A DNA stretch of 64,000 nt from JAAOIF01 sp965217125 (GTDB lineage: Bacteria; Pseudomonadota; Gammaproteobacteria; PS1; Pseudothioglobaceae), in NCBI GenBank assembly GCA_965217125.1, contig OZ244244.1, positions 682,001 to 746,000 on the forward strand. The letters run 5' to 3'. Every line of letters starts with the position of its first letter. Position 1 is the stretch's first letter. This document shows positions 24,675 to 31,258 of the stretch, one piece after another. Under the pieces are notes generated by a model, which ran no database searches, was not told the DNA's origin, and saw only the letters and a program-made list of their open reading frames with translations. Position numbers and translations under genes: made by a program.

Positions 24675-24702
24675 TTGATTTATTTCCTATTTTTGAATGA
24701 TA

Positions 24703-24780
24703 ACTATTGCTAAACATCCTAACATACCACAAAACACAGATAAATGTAATTCCCTTAGCGTAAAACTAAAAATATTATAC
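24703..24780. repeat. leader repeat, copy 1 (pair with 31105-31185)
   Basis: Upstream of the DUF5655-like gene. It shares cacagataaat followed by a similar taatt...cttag run and actaaaaata with 31105-31185, upstream of another minus-strand island gene. It may be a duplicated cassette leader or a remnant of one ancestral 5' region. Confidence 0.55.
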
Positions 24781-24872
24781 GCTCAATATTATGCAAAACA
24801 ATAATAGCAACTAAATTACTAATTAGAATTGAGCAAAGTTATTTAAATTGCATATAGAATGACACTCTAGCC

Positions 24873-25754
24873 CTAATTTATTGCTTTTTTCAATTGTTTG
24901 AATTTATTGCTAAAAGTGCTTATCAGTAAACCACCAACTATCAATATACAGGAAATTACTTTTTCTAAGCCTATATTCTCATTAAAAATTATAAAAGAGC
25001 CAAGCAAGCCAAAAATAGGTACCAACAATGATAGAGGTGCGACCTTTGATATGTGGTACTTATTAATCAATGCGTTCCAAATCCAATAGCCAAAAAGAGT
25101 TGTGGGATAAACTTGAAATAATATTGAAAATACTGCTTTATTGTCAAGGTTTGACCAAAAATTGATAAAAACATCTTGCCCTTGAGTCAAGTAGGCTAAT
25201 ATGAAAAGCGGAATTGGTGAGAATAAACTTGACCATATCATCAAAGAAAATACTCTAGTAACACCTGATTTTTTAACTACAACATTGGCAAAACTCCATG
25301 ATAGAGCGCCGATTACAATCAATGCCAAACCAACATAAGTAACCGAACCGTCCGTTAAACTGATGATAAAAAACAAGCCTAAAACAGCTAATGCAAACCC
25401 AAAAAATTTAACTCTGTCCACTTTTTCTTTTAAGAAAAACATCCCCATTATTATGGTGAAGAACGCACTCATTTGTAATACAAGCGAGGCAATGCCAGCA
25501 GAAACTCCAAAATATATGCCTAAGGTAACCATTCCCCACAAGCCTACTCCGAACAAAATGCCGTATAAAGCAACATAAGAAATAGGCATATCAGGCTTTT
25601 TAATAAAAAAAACCAAGGGAATCGCACAAAGTAAAAACCTTGCACCTGCCAACATAAAAGGGTCAATAGAATGCAGTCCCAGCTTGATAACTGAAAAATT
25701 TATCCCCCATATTGCAGTTATAAAAATAGCTAGTCCAAAATCTTTTGTGTTCAT
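24873..25754 (-). CDS. EamA/DMT family transporter
   Basis: A 293-residue inner membrane protein with ten predicted membrane helices in two EamA repeats (about 5-140 and 150-285). Visible signatures include FITAIWGINFSVIKLGLHSI near the N-terminus and PTTLFGYWIWNALI (about 218-231) in the second repeat. Members export metabolites or amino acids; the substrate is unknown. The stop is followed within 10 nt by the island's repeated motif (gacactctagccctaattta at 24861-24880 overlaps it). Confidence 0.9.
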   Translation of the reverse strand: MNTKDFGLAIFITAIWGINFSVIKLGLHSIDPFMLAGARFLLCAIPLVFFIKKPDMPISYVALYGILFGVGLWGMVTLGIYFGVSAGIASLVLQMSAFFTIIMGMFFLKEKVDRVKFFGFALAVLGLFFIISLTDGSVTYVGLALIVIGALSWSFANVVVKKSGVTRVFSLMIWSSLFSPIPLFILAYLTQGQDVFINFWSNLDNKAVFSILFQVYPTTLFGYWIWNALINKYHISKVAPLSLLVPIFGLLGSFIIFNENIGLEKVISCILIVGGLLISTFSNKFKQLKKAIN

Positions 25755-26005
25755 GGTATTTCTCGTGAAGTATAATGCCCTGCATCAGCAGCCCAGCTTC
25801 GCTAGGTCAGACCGCATACAATTTTATATTTATTTTTTAACATTGTGCCTTGAAAAAAGCCTACAGAGCTCTTTATCCGCTATTTGCTAGCTTGAGAACT
25901 CAAATGTTCCTTTATCTACCATCTCTATCGCTGCTCTACGAACTAGTCCAAATGTAGCCCGTGCCAATGTCCCGCCTATAGAATGACACTCTGGCTCTAA
26001 TTATT
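25755..26005. other. gap with unassigned coding-like fragment
   Basis: Between the two transporters. The minus strand carries an open stretch reading IGGTLARATFGLVRRAAIEM then VDKGTFEFSS and a stop (about 25893-25985). It has no start and belongs to no family I can name. The fragment abuts a copy of the repeated motif at 25985-26004. It is probably a gene relic. Confidence 0.3.
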
Positions 26006-26626
26006 TTATTGGTTAAATGCTAACTTAGCACCCATGATGCCTAGTAAACCACTGGCTGTTCTATTAATTTTCCTTTTAAACCTCAGGTAGAACCTTTGAG
26101 ATTTTTTAGTAGTTAATAAAAATGACACTACAACATACCACCCTGCATCAATTAAAAATGCAATTACACTTAGTAGTAGAACTGAATTTTCGGGGATTTT
26201 AGCGGGTAAAAAAGCCATAAATACGCCGCCGAATACAATAGCCGTTTTAGGATTACTAAGTTGAGTAAAAAAGCCTACTATAAAAGATTTATACAAATTT
26301 CTGTCGTTTGAAATGTTATTAAATGCCGAAATATTATCATTGGCCTGAAACCAAATTTTTAAAGCTAAATAGCATAAATATATGCCACCGATTAACTTCA
26401 GGGCTGCATAGAGGCTTGGTATTGTTTTTAGAACTATAAATAAACCATAACTTGCGACTAAAGCAAAAATTACAGACCCTGCGCCCATACCTAAAGATGT
26501 TGCAATTCCATGTAAACGCGATTTATCTAAAGATGTTTGTGCTACCAGTAAAAAACTTGGTCCTGGAGTAACTACACCTATAAATAATGCAATCGCGATT
26601 GGTATTAAGAAAGTATATTCATCCAT
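26006..26626 (-). CDS. LysE/RhtB family amino acid exporter
   Basis: A 206-residue, six-span exporter. It has GVVTPGPSFLLVAQTSLDKS (about 17-36), the family P-G-P signature, and FFTQLSNPKTAIVFGGVF (about 114-131), the second conserved motif. It is diverged from the exporter at 21852, so this is not a recent duplicate. Upstream lies a ~170-nt repeat shared with the SMR gene. Confidence 0.9.
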   Translation of the reverse strand: MDEYTFLIPIAIALFIGVVTPGPSFLLVAQTSLDKSRLHGIATSLGMGAGSVIFALVASYGLFIVLKTIPSLYAALKLIGGIYLCYLALKIWFQANDNISAFNNISNDRNLYKSFIVGFFTQLSNPKTAIVFGGVFMAFLPAKIPENSVLLLSVIAFLIDAGWYVVVSFLLTTKKSQRFYLRFKRKINRTASGLLGIMGAKLAFNQ

Positions 26627-26649
26627 TTTTAGTTATCTTGCTTTCAAAC

Positions 26650-26830
26650 TCTAACTATTAGTATAAGGAAAGTTTACTCCTTATACGCTATTAAATATAA
26701 ACCCTGTAAAAATAGGTTGTTTTTTGTATTTTCAATATAAAATACAGTTTTTTTTACCTGATATAAGATATTAAAGTGAAAAATAAATTTTTTACAAAAT
26801 TTAACCAGATGCTATGATAACAGAAAATAA
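26650..26830. repeat. ~170-nt upstream repeat, copy 1 (pair with 29190-29360)
   Basis: This segment lies upstream of the LysE gene and is closely matched upstream of the SMR gene. It includes a perfect 9-bp hairpin, GTATAAGGA (26661-26669) with TCCTTATAC (26678-26686). A long AT-rich stretch ending in aagtgaaaaataaatttttt and acaaaatttaacca follows. The hairpin is 35 nt ahead of the gene start. Both copies are followed by a RAYT transposase remnant, so the unit may be element-derived; an operator role for the hairpin is possible. Confidence 0.65.
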
Positions 26831-26929
26831 AACGATTATGCAACAAATGCGTGACTTAATGCGACACATGGGTTATGCGTATAAAACTGAAAAATACTTA
26901 TTGCGATTGGGTAAGGCGGTTTATTGTAG

Positions 26930-27060
26930 TGTTCTGTTTGCACTAAACTAGATTTATACCTACCCTCCCATAATGTGCCTGTTCTTTGATATGTTTTATT
27001 GAAGTAATAGACATAAAAGCCGACCAATATCTTGCATGGTTTTGCTAACTAAATTTGTTG
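26930..27060 (-). pseudogene. REP-associated tyrosine transposase (RAYT) fragment
   Basis: The minus strand reads VYYFNKTYQRTGTLWEGRYK then SSLVQTEHY, the strongly conserved middle of RAYT transposases (IS200/IS605-like Y1_Tnp). A 1-nt shift separates it from MQDIGR immediately upstream, which is the expected preceding segment. Sequence after EHY is degenerate, and the catalytic N-terminal half and the C-terminus are missing. It is a dead relic. Confidence 0.75.
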
Positions 27061-27090
27061 TTATTGGCGTGCAGTGAAATGAGGGAGTCG

Positions 27091-27110
27091 CACTCTGGCC
27101 CTAATTATTT
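27091..27110. repeat. scattered motif cactctggccctaatta (representative copy)
   Basis: A short motif with variants at 441-458, 3687-3706, 23714-23732, 24861-24880, 25985-26004, here and 30516-30535, and inverted at 3305. In the island it mostly lies just after the 3' end of a minus-strand gene. Similar ttagggtcagagt-type ends flank RAYT genes in other proteobacteria, and here it sits next to a RAYT fragment. I infer a REP-like end sequence spread by RAYT activity. Confidence 0.6.
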
Positions 27111-27115
27111 CTAAT

Positions 27116-27174
27116 TATTTAACGCGTTTACCCAAAGGGCACGACTAACGGTCAGGCGGAGTGCCTTGTTAGGA
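27116..27174 (-). repeat. partial attC site
   Basis: On the minus strand: tcctaacaaggcactccgcc, then tgaccgttagtcgtgcc and ctttgggtaaacgcgttaaat. The opening half and the centre closely match the attC at 22631, but the returning arm after the centre is deleted. It directly follows the tiny membrane gene at 27169-27249, whose stop overlaps the opening box. This is the expected position for a cassette site. Confidence 0.6.
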
Positions 27175-27249
27175 TACCTTATTAACACCGTAATAAAGCA
27201 CTGCAACAAAAGCTAATACCGCAATAGTTAAAGCAATAAATGCAATCAT
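27169..27249 (-). CDS. tiny single-span membrane peptide
   Basis: A 26-residue ORF: MIAFIALTIAVLAFVAVLYY then GVNKVS. It is one hydrophobic helix with a strong ribosome site (AAGGAGATAGGTAAATTATG). The stop codon lies in the attC opening box. It resembles the other tiny membrane cassette gene in design, not in sequence. Function unknown. Confidence 0.55.
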   Translation of the reverse strand: MIAFIALTIAVLAFVAVLYYGVNKVS

Positions 27250-27345
27250 AATTTACCTATCTCCTTAATATATTTTTTGATATGTATAAATACCATTAAA
27301 TTATAAATTAGGAATAAAAGGGTAACATCCCCTTTATTTCCCTAA

Positions 27346-27621
27346 TTATTCACCAAAACGACCAATATGGTTGTTTTTATGCGGTTGTGTTCCCATATAT
27401 TCTTCAATTTCTCTTTTAATTCTTTTAAATTCATTTACTTCCACATCATAAGTATTTGCCTGATTCTTATTATGTTTATCTTTGATTCTTATACTCAACG
27501 GCACAAGGTCATCAGCAATATTGTTACATTCTATTGAAATTTGTGTTTCATTAACATACCACTGAACAAAAGAATTTAAATTAATAAACACACCATCTTT
27601 TATTCTAAGCCCTCTTTTCAT
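27346..27621 (-). CDS. small soluble hypothetical protein
   Basis: A 91-residue protein (from MKRGLRIKDGVFINLNSFVQ) with a GGAG site 6 nt before the ATG at 27621; the TTG at 27633 is less likely. It has no membrane segment or signal peptide. The mid part carries acidic and Asn-rich stretches and the tail is His/Asn-rich (PHKNNHIGRFGE). It is unassigned and stands alone between a tiny membrane gene and azlD in the cassette island. Confidence 0.6.
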   Translation of the reverse strand: MKRGLRIKDGVFINLNSFVQWYVNETQISIECNNIADDLVPLSIRIKDKHNKNQANTYDVEVNEFKRIKREIEEYMGTQPHKNNHIGRFGE

Positions 27622-27663
27622 TTTTTTCTCCAACCCCTCTATTTCTATTACTAAGATTATAAC

Positions 27664-27703
27664 CTGTTAGCTGTTTAATTTACGATGCTTTTGTTAGGTG
27701 CTT
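27664..27703 (-). repeat. degenerate attC-like site after azlD
   Basis: The minus strand reads gcacctaacaaaagcatcg, an attC-type opening box and arm, then aaacagctaacagg, a poor closing half. It lies 12 nt past the azlD stop. It fits a decayed cassette end but is too degraded to be sure. Confidence 0.35.
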
Positions 27704-27714
27704 TTTCACTAAAA

Positions 27715-28041
27715 TTAACCAGCAAATAAATAATTTTCGGCAATAAAAAAGAATAACAATGATAACGAAACTGTAATAATTAAATTTTTACTAAAATACG
27801 CTACAATGATTGCAAATATAGTTGTAATAAATTCAGAGCTAAGAAACTGAGATGCATATCCATTAATTAATATGTTGGGAATTGTAATTGATGCTACTAT
27901 TGCTACAGGAAAAAATTCTAAACTGGTTTTTATCCATTTTGGCCAATGTTTTTGCTCTATCTGCAATGGCAAAACTCTTGGAATGTAAGTAACAGCGGTC
28001 ATTAACAGTATAATTAGTATTAAACTTTTTTCTTCAACCAC
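27715..28041 (-). CDS. azlD: AzlD family branched-chain amino acid export subunit
   Basis: A 108-residue membrane protein with about four membrane helices and the family start pattern ILLMTAVTYIPRVLPLQI. AzlD works with AzlC to export branched-chain amino acids or azaleucine. It overlaps azlC by 22 nt, confirming the pair. Confidence 0.88.
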   Translation of the reverse strand: MVEEKSLILIILLMTAVTYIPRVLPLQIEQKHWPKWIKTSLEFFPVAIVASITIPNILINGYASQFLSSEFITTIFAIIVAYFSKNLIITVSLSLLFFFIAENYLFAG

Positions 28042-28709
28042 ACGCCAGCTCCAGTGCCAATAAAAGTTGCTATAAATATATTAAAATGAGACTCATAGAT
28101 TAGTGATAATATTATCATTGATATAATAGATACTATGGCTACAATGGTTTTTATTATATTAGTTGACAATAAAACCAAAACATACATCATCATTGCAGTT
28201 AAGGCGTATTGCAGATTTACAAGGTCCGAGGCTTGAGTTTCAGTGCTTAGCCACGCACCGAATAATGTTCCTAATACCCATGCGGAATGACAAAAGAAAT
28301 TAAAGGACAAAAAATATTTATGACTTAAATTTTTATCATCTAATGCACTATGAAATGCAAAAGATTCATCAGTTAATCCATATCCATAAAGCCACCTAAA
28401 TTTTCTTTTTATTTTTAATTTATCAAAGACATTAGAAATATAAATTGACATCAACATATGTCGTAAGTTAATTAAAAATGTTGTGATTACAATGGTTGAA
28501 ATTGATGCGCCAGCTGAAAACAAAATTAAAAACGAAAACTGTGCCGCCCCAGCGTAAACCAACAAAGACATCAATGTTGGAAACCATATAGGCAGCCCTA
28601 AATTTACACAGCTAATACCAAACACAAAGGAAACTGTAAAATATCCAGCAACAACAGGAAAAGAATTTTTTAAAGATTTGAGGTACTCATTTTCTATATG
28701 CTGTTGCAT
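28020..28709 (-). CDS. azlC: AzlC family branched-chain amino acid permease
   Basis: A 229-residue inner membrane protein. It has the AzlC order: FPVVAGYFTVSFVFGISC (about 15-32), MSLLVYAGAAQFSFLILF (about 47-64), INLRHMLMSIYIS (about 80-92) and GLTDESFAFH (about 111-120). With AzlD it forms a branched-chain amino acid exporter. It has its own upstream gap of 140 nt before the SMR gene. Confidence 0.92.
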   Translation of the reverse strand: MQQHIENEYLKSLKNSFPVVAGYFTVSFVFGISCVNLGLPIWFPTLMSLLVYAGAAQFSFLILFSAGASISTIVITTFLINLRHMLMSIYISNVFDKLKIKRKFRWLYGYGLTDESFAFHSALDDKNLSHKYFLSFNFFCHSAWVLGTLFGAWLSTETQASDLVNLQYALTAMMMYVLVLLSTNIIKTIVAIVSIISMIILSLIYESHFNIFIATFIGTGAGVWLKKKV

Positions 28710-28852
28710 TAAAAAATATCCTTTTTTAGTGTAACTTCATTTGCAGTCTTTATGATTGTTAAGGCAAAAATTTATTATTTCTTCTCTTCAATCATCATTT
28801 AATATATAACTTAAATTCGCTCCAATTAAACATATATTATGATCCTTTAGGT

Positions 28853-29176
28853 TTAGCTTGTTAGCTTCAAGCCAACTACGCCAATCAAAATGATTGTGAT
28901 GAAAAAAATATTTTTAGCACCAATTTGTTCACCAAACAATAAGTATCCAATCAATACTGCTGCTGTAACACCAATCGATGTCCAAATGGCGTATGCAATA
29001 CTAATAGGAATGCTTTCTATAGCTTTACTCAATAAATAAAAACTAACAATAGCAAAGAGCACCGACAATGTTGTATACAATGGCTTTGTGGAACCTTCTG
29101 ACATTTTTAAAAATACCAACCATATAGCTTCTAATATACCTGCTAAAGCTAAAATTTGCCATGCTGATATATTCAT
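28853..29176 (-). CDS. small multidrug resistance (SMR) family transporter
   Basis: A 107-residue, four-helix transporter. The essential membrane Glu is in AGILEAIWLVFLKMSEGS, and the late SIAYAIWTSIGVTAAVLIGY segment is the family signature. It could be a guanidinium exporter (Gdx/SugE) or a drug pump (EmrE-like); sequence reading does not decide. The ATG at 29176 is preferred to the GTG at 29188. A 9-bp hairpin lies upstream in the shared ~170-nt repeat. Confidence 0.88.
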   Translation of the reverse strand: MNISAWQILALAGILEAIWLVFLKMSEGSTKPLYTTLSVLFAIVSFYLLSKAIESIPISIAYAIWTSIGVTAAVLIGYLLFGEQIGAKNIFFITIILIGVVGLKLTS

Positions 29177-29189
29177 ATTGTTTTTCACC

Positions 29190-29360
29190 TAACTGTTAGT
29201 ATAAGGAAAATTTACTCCTTATACGCTATTAAATATAAACCCTGTAAAAACAGGTTGTTTTTCGTCTTTTTCAATATAAAATACAGTTTTAATATATTAA
29301 AGTGAAAAATAAATTTTTTACAAAATTTAACCAAACGCCATTATAACAGAAAATAAAATA
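29190..29360. repeat. ~170-nt upstream repeat, copy 2 (pair with 26650-26830)
   Basis: A near-copy of the segment upstream of the LysE gene. The hairpin is conserved exactly in its arms: GTATAAGGA (29199-29207) and TCCTTATAC (29216-29224), with the loop differing at two positions. It is followed by the RAYT C-terminal fragment. The conserved arms with a changed loop hint that the hairpin matters. Confidence 0.65.
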
Positions 29361-29384
29361 ATAAAAGGTCAGTGTAAATTAAGT

Positions 29385-29623
29385 TATCTTTTTCCGCCAT
29401 CAAATACTAAAGAACGGTGTATAAATTATCAAAATATATTTGAACAGTTGATACCAGAGAAAACCGTTAAAATGATAAGAGATTTAACCAATAAAAGTTT
29501 TATACTAGGTAATGATAAACTTATCACTCATATTGAAGCGCAACTTAAACGCAGAATTAATCCTAAACCAAGGGGAGGAGATAGAAAATCAGAGAAATTT
29601 AAACAACAAAGTAAAATCAAATG
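29385..29623 (+). pseudogene. RAYT transposase C-terminal fragment
   Basis: The plus strand reads KERCINYQNIFEQLIPEKTV, then KMIRDLTNKSFILGNDKL and LKRRINPKPRGGDRKSEKF, ending KIK. The segments R-x-x-x-Y-x-x-(L/I)-F, I-R-x-x-T-N-x-x-x-x-L-G-(N/D)-(D/E) and the basic P-x-P-R-G-G-D-R end are the normal tail of RAYT proteins. The catalytic N-terminal part is absent. Element-like motifs flank it (aaggtcagtgtaaatt at 29365, gatactgacccc at 29625). It differs in strand from the fragment at 26930. Confidence 0.75.
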
Positions 29624-29651
29624 ATACTGACCCCTTTGATTTTGTTGGGGT

Positions 29652-29720
29652 ATGTTAATTGGACTAATTCTAGGTTTTCTAGGAACAATAGCGTTGGGTA
29701 AAAAGACTTTATTACAATAA
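29652..29720 (+). CDS. very small hydrophobic ORF
   Basis: A 22-residue frame (MLIGLILGFLGTIALGKKTL then LQ) directly after the RAYT fragment, with a weak GGGG site. It may be the tail of a lost gene or chance. The flanks hold nothing else recognisable. Confidence 0.2.
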   Translation: MLIGLILGFLGTIALGKKTLLQ

Positions 29721-29743
29721 AGGATGGATGTTTTTTATTTAAT

Positions 29744-30490
29744 TTACACTAACTCCTTTATATGCTTATCTTTTAATAATTCTCTAATTTTTTCGCCTGT
29801 TTTTTGCAATAAATAATCGCTATTTAAACCATTAGAGCTAGTAGAGAAGGGTGTGATGACCAATAGGGTTTCATCTTGTTTAACATGATAAATATATCTA
29901 TTGTTTTGGTTTTTATTGTTTTTATCAGGCTTTATTGTTTCGTAATTAAATTGCGTATTTTCTTTGCCAAAAAAACTATTAAAGAAGTTGTTTTTATAAC
30001 CATTACCAATGCAAACAATTAGTTTAGGATTATATTTCTTTGTTATGGTTGAAAATCTCTTAAGGCTGTTTAAGTATTCGATAAAAATAGACTTAGTTTT
30101 AAAGCCAGTGGCTTTAATAATGTTTTTGCCCCAAAGATTTTCATCATCTTTTCTAAATGCTATTGGAGATAAATTTAATTTTAGTATTTCATCTGCTCCC
30201 TCTGCAAGATTAGACATGCTCTTATTCTCTATAGCTGAATACAATTTTGCAAAGGCTAAGTTAAAAGGAAAGCCCATAATCTCATCAGAAAAGAAATTAT
30301 AATTAGTATTTAGCTCATGCCCACCATTTTCAATTTCTTTTGGTAGCTCATGGTTATAATAATTATCTCTTTCCTCTGCTGTTGCTTTTTCATAACCCCA
30401 TTCAATGCCGCATAGCCAAATATTTGCATTAGGATTCCCACCATCGCAGCCTGAGAAAGATGAAGCCCATTTACTTAAATTATTATTCAT
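29744..30490 (-). CDS. hypothetical protein, possible uracil-DNA-glycosylase fold
   Basis: A 248-residue cytoplasmic protein. N-terminal GGNPNANIWLCGIEWGYEKA (about 17-36), a central KYNPKLIVCIGNGYKNNFF (about 152-170) and late TLLVITPFSTSSNGLN (about 208-223) follow the spacing of a UDG-superfamily core (motif, strand, then motif with polar loop). The catalytic residues are not clear, so the fold is a guess and no activity is claimed. It is a stand-alone gene in the island and could be a defence or repair accessory gene. Confidence 0.5.
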   Translation of the reverse strand: MNNNLSKWASSFSGCDGGNPNANIWLCGIEWGYEKATAEERDNYYNHELPKEIENGGHELNTNYNFFSDEIMGFPFNLAFAKLYSAIENKSMSNLAEGADEILKLNLSPIAFRKDDENLWGKNIIKATGFKTKSIFIEYLNSLKRFSTITKKYNPKLIVCIGNGYKNNFFNSFFGKENTQFNYETIKPDKNNKNQNNRYIYHVKQDETLLVITPFSTSSNGLNSDYLLQKTGEKIRELLKDKHIKELV

Positions 30491-30551
30491 ATTTTATTCC
30501 TTATGTAAATAAATTACACTCTGGCCCTAATTATTCTTAAGTAACTCATCC

Positions 30552-31091
30552 CTATTCTTTTTCTACAACTAATTTTTTGATAAGTGTTGCACAAACCTTT
30601 GATTTTTTTTCTTCTGGCAAGTTTTCTGCCTTAGAAAATGCTATTAAAACTTTCCATGTGTCATGTAATTTATCTGATGTCATGTCCAATCTTTTAGAAG
30701 TTTGCTTGAATAAGTAAAGACCAAGGACAGAAGTGACTTCAACAATAATACCAGCTACAGTAATTATATTTGCATCACGCTGAATTAAACCAAACATATG
30801 TCCTACTGAACCAGCAAGAATAACTAAAATACCTAGAGACATAAACGCTACAGCTAAAATAAATCCTTGGGTAGCTTGCCTTCGTAAAACATCATAGTTT
30901 TGTGATAATTGCCCTAAAGCATGCTCAAAATCATTTTTTTCTGATGACTTGTAGAGAGGTTCAAAATTTATTTTTTTAAAGGAATAAACAAAAATCCAGA
31001 ATATTGTCAGCGCTATAAAAGATATAACGAAAATTAGTGTTGAATGGCTTATAAAAATATTACTTATATTTTCTATCATATTTTTTATCAT
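30552..31091 (-). CDS. membrane protein, TRADD-N-associated-domain-like
   Basis: A 179-residue protein with one N-terminal membrane helix (about 12-35) and a central hairpin of two (about 75-100 and 105-130). It is preceded by DFEHALGQLSQNYDVLRRQA and followed by SKRLDMTSDKLHDTWKVLIA. The soluble-helix, hairpin, soluble-helix plan resembles the membrane domain of TRADD-N-associated bacterial proteins, thought to act in stress or conflict systems. That match is tentative. Its stop is preceded by a copy of the scattered motif (30516-30535). Confidence 0.5.
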   Translation of the reverse strand: MIKNMIENISNIFISHSTLIFVISFIALTIFWIFVYSFKKINFEPLYKSSEKNDFEHALGQLSQNYDVLRRQATQGFILAVAFMSLGILVILAGSVGHMFGLIQRDANIITVAGIIVEVTSVLGLYLFKQTSKRLDMTSDKLHDTWKVLIAFSKAENLPEEKKSKVCATLIKKLVVEKE

Positions 31092-31104
31092 ATTTTTTTA
31101 TACC

Positions 31105-31185
31105 TAACTATTAGCAGACATCCTAATATACCATAAAACACAGATAAATATAATTTTCTTAGTGTAGAACTAAAAATACTATTAA
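31105..31185. repeat. leader repeat, copy 2 (pair with 24703-24780)
   Basis: Upstream of the membrane-protein gene at 30552 and 74 nt before thrS. It shares aaaacacagataaat, then a similar tail with gtagaactaaaaata, with 24703-24780. Copies of the same leader at both ends of the minus-strand gene run may mark duplicated cassette starts. Confidence 0.5.
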
Positions 31186-31258
31186 ATGAAAAAACATAAT
31201 TAGCATTGGCTAACAAAGTAAAATACTGCTTTTTTGTAATTTCTATATATTATTAAGT

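Noticed and set aside
21852..31100. Prophage
   Set aside because: No capsid, terminase, portal, tail or phage integrase genes are seen.
31186..31258. T-box or translational operator ahead of thrS
   Set aside because: The 73-nt leader shows no clear tRNA-like or T-box structure.
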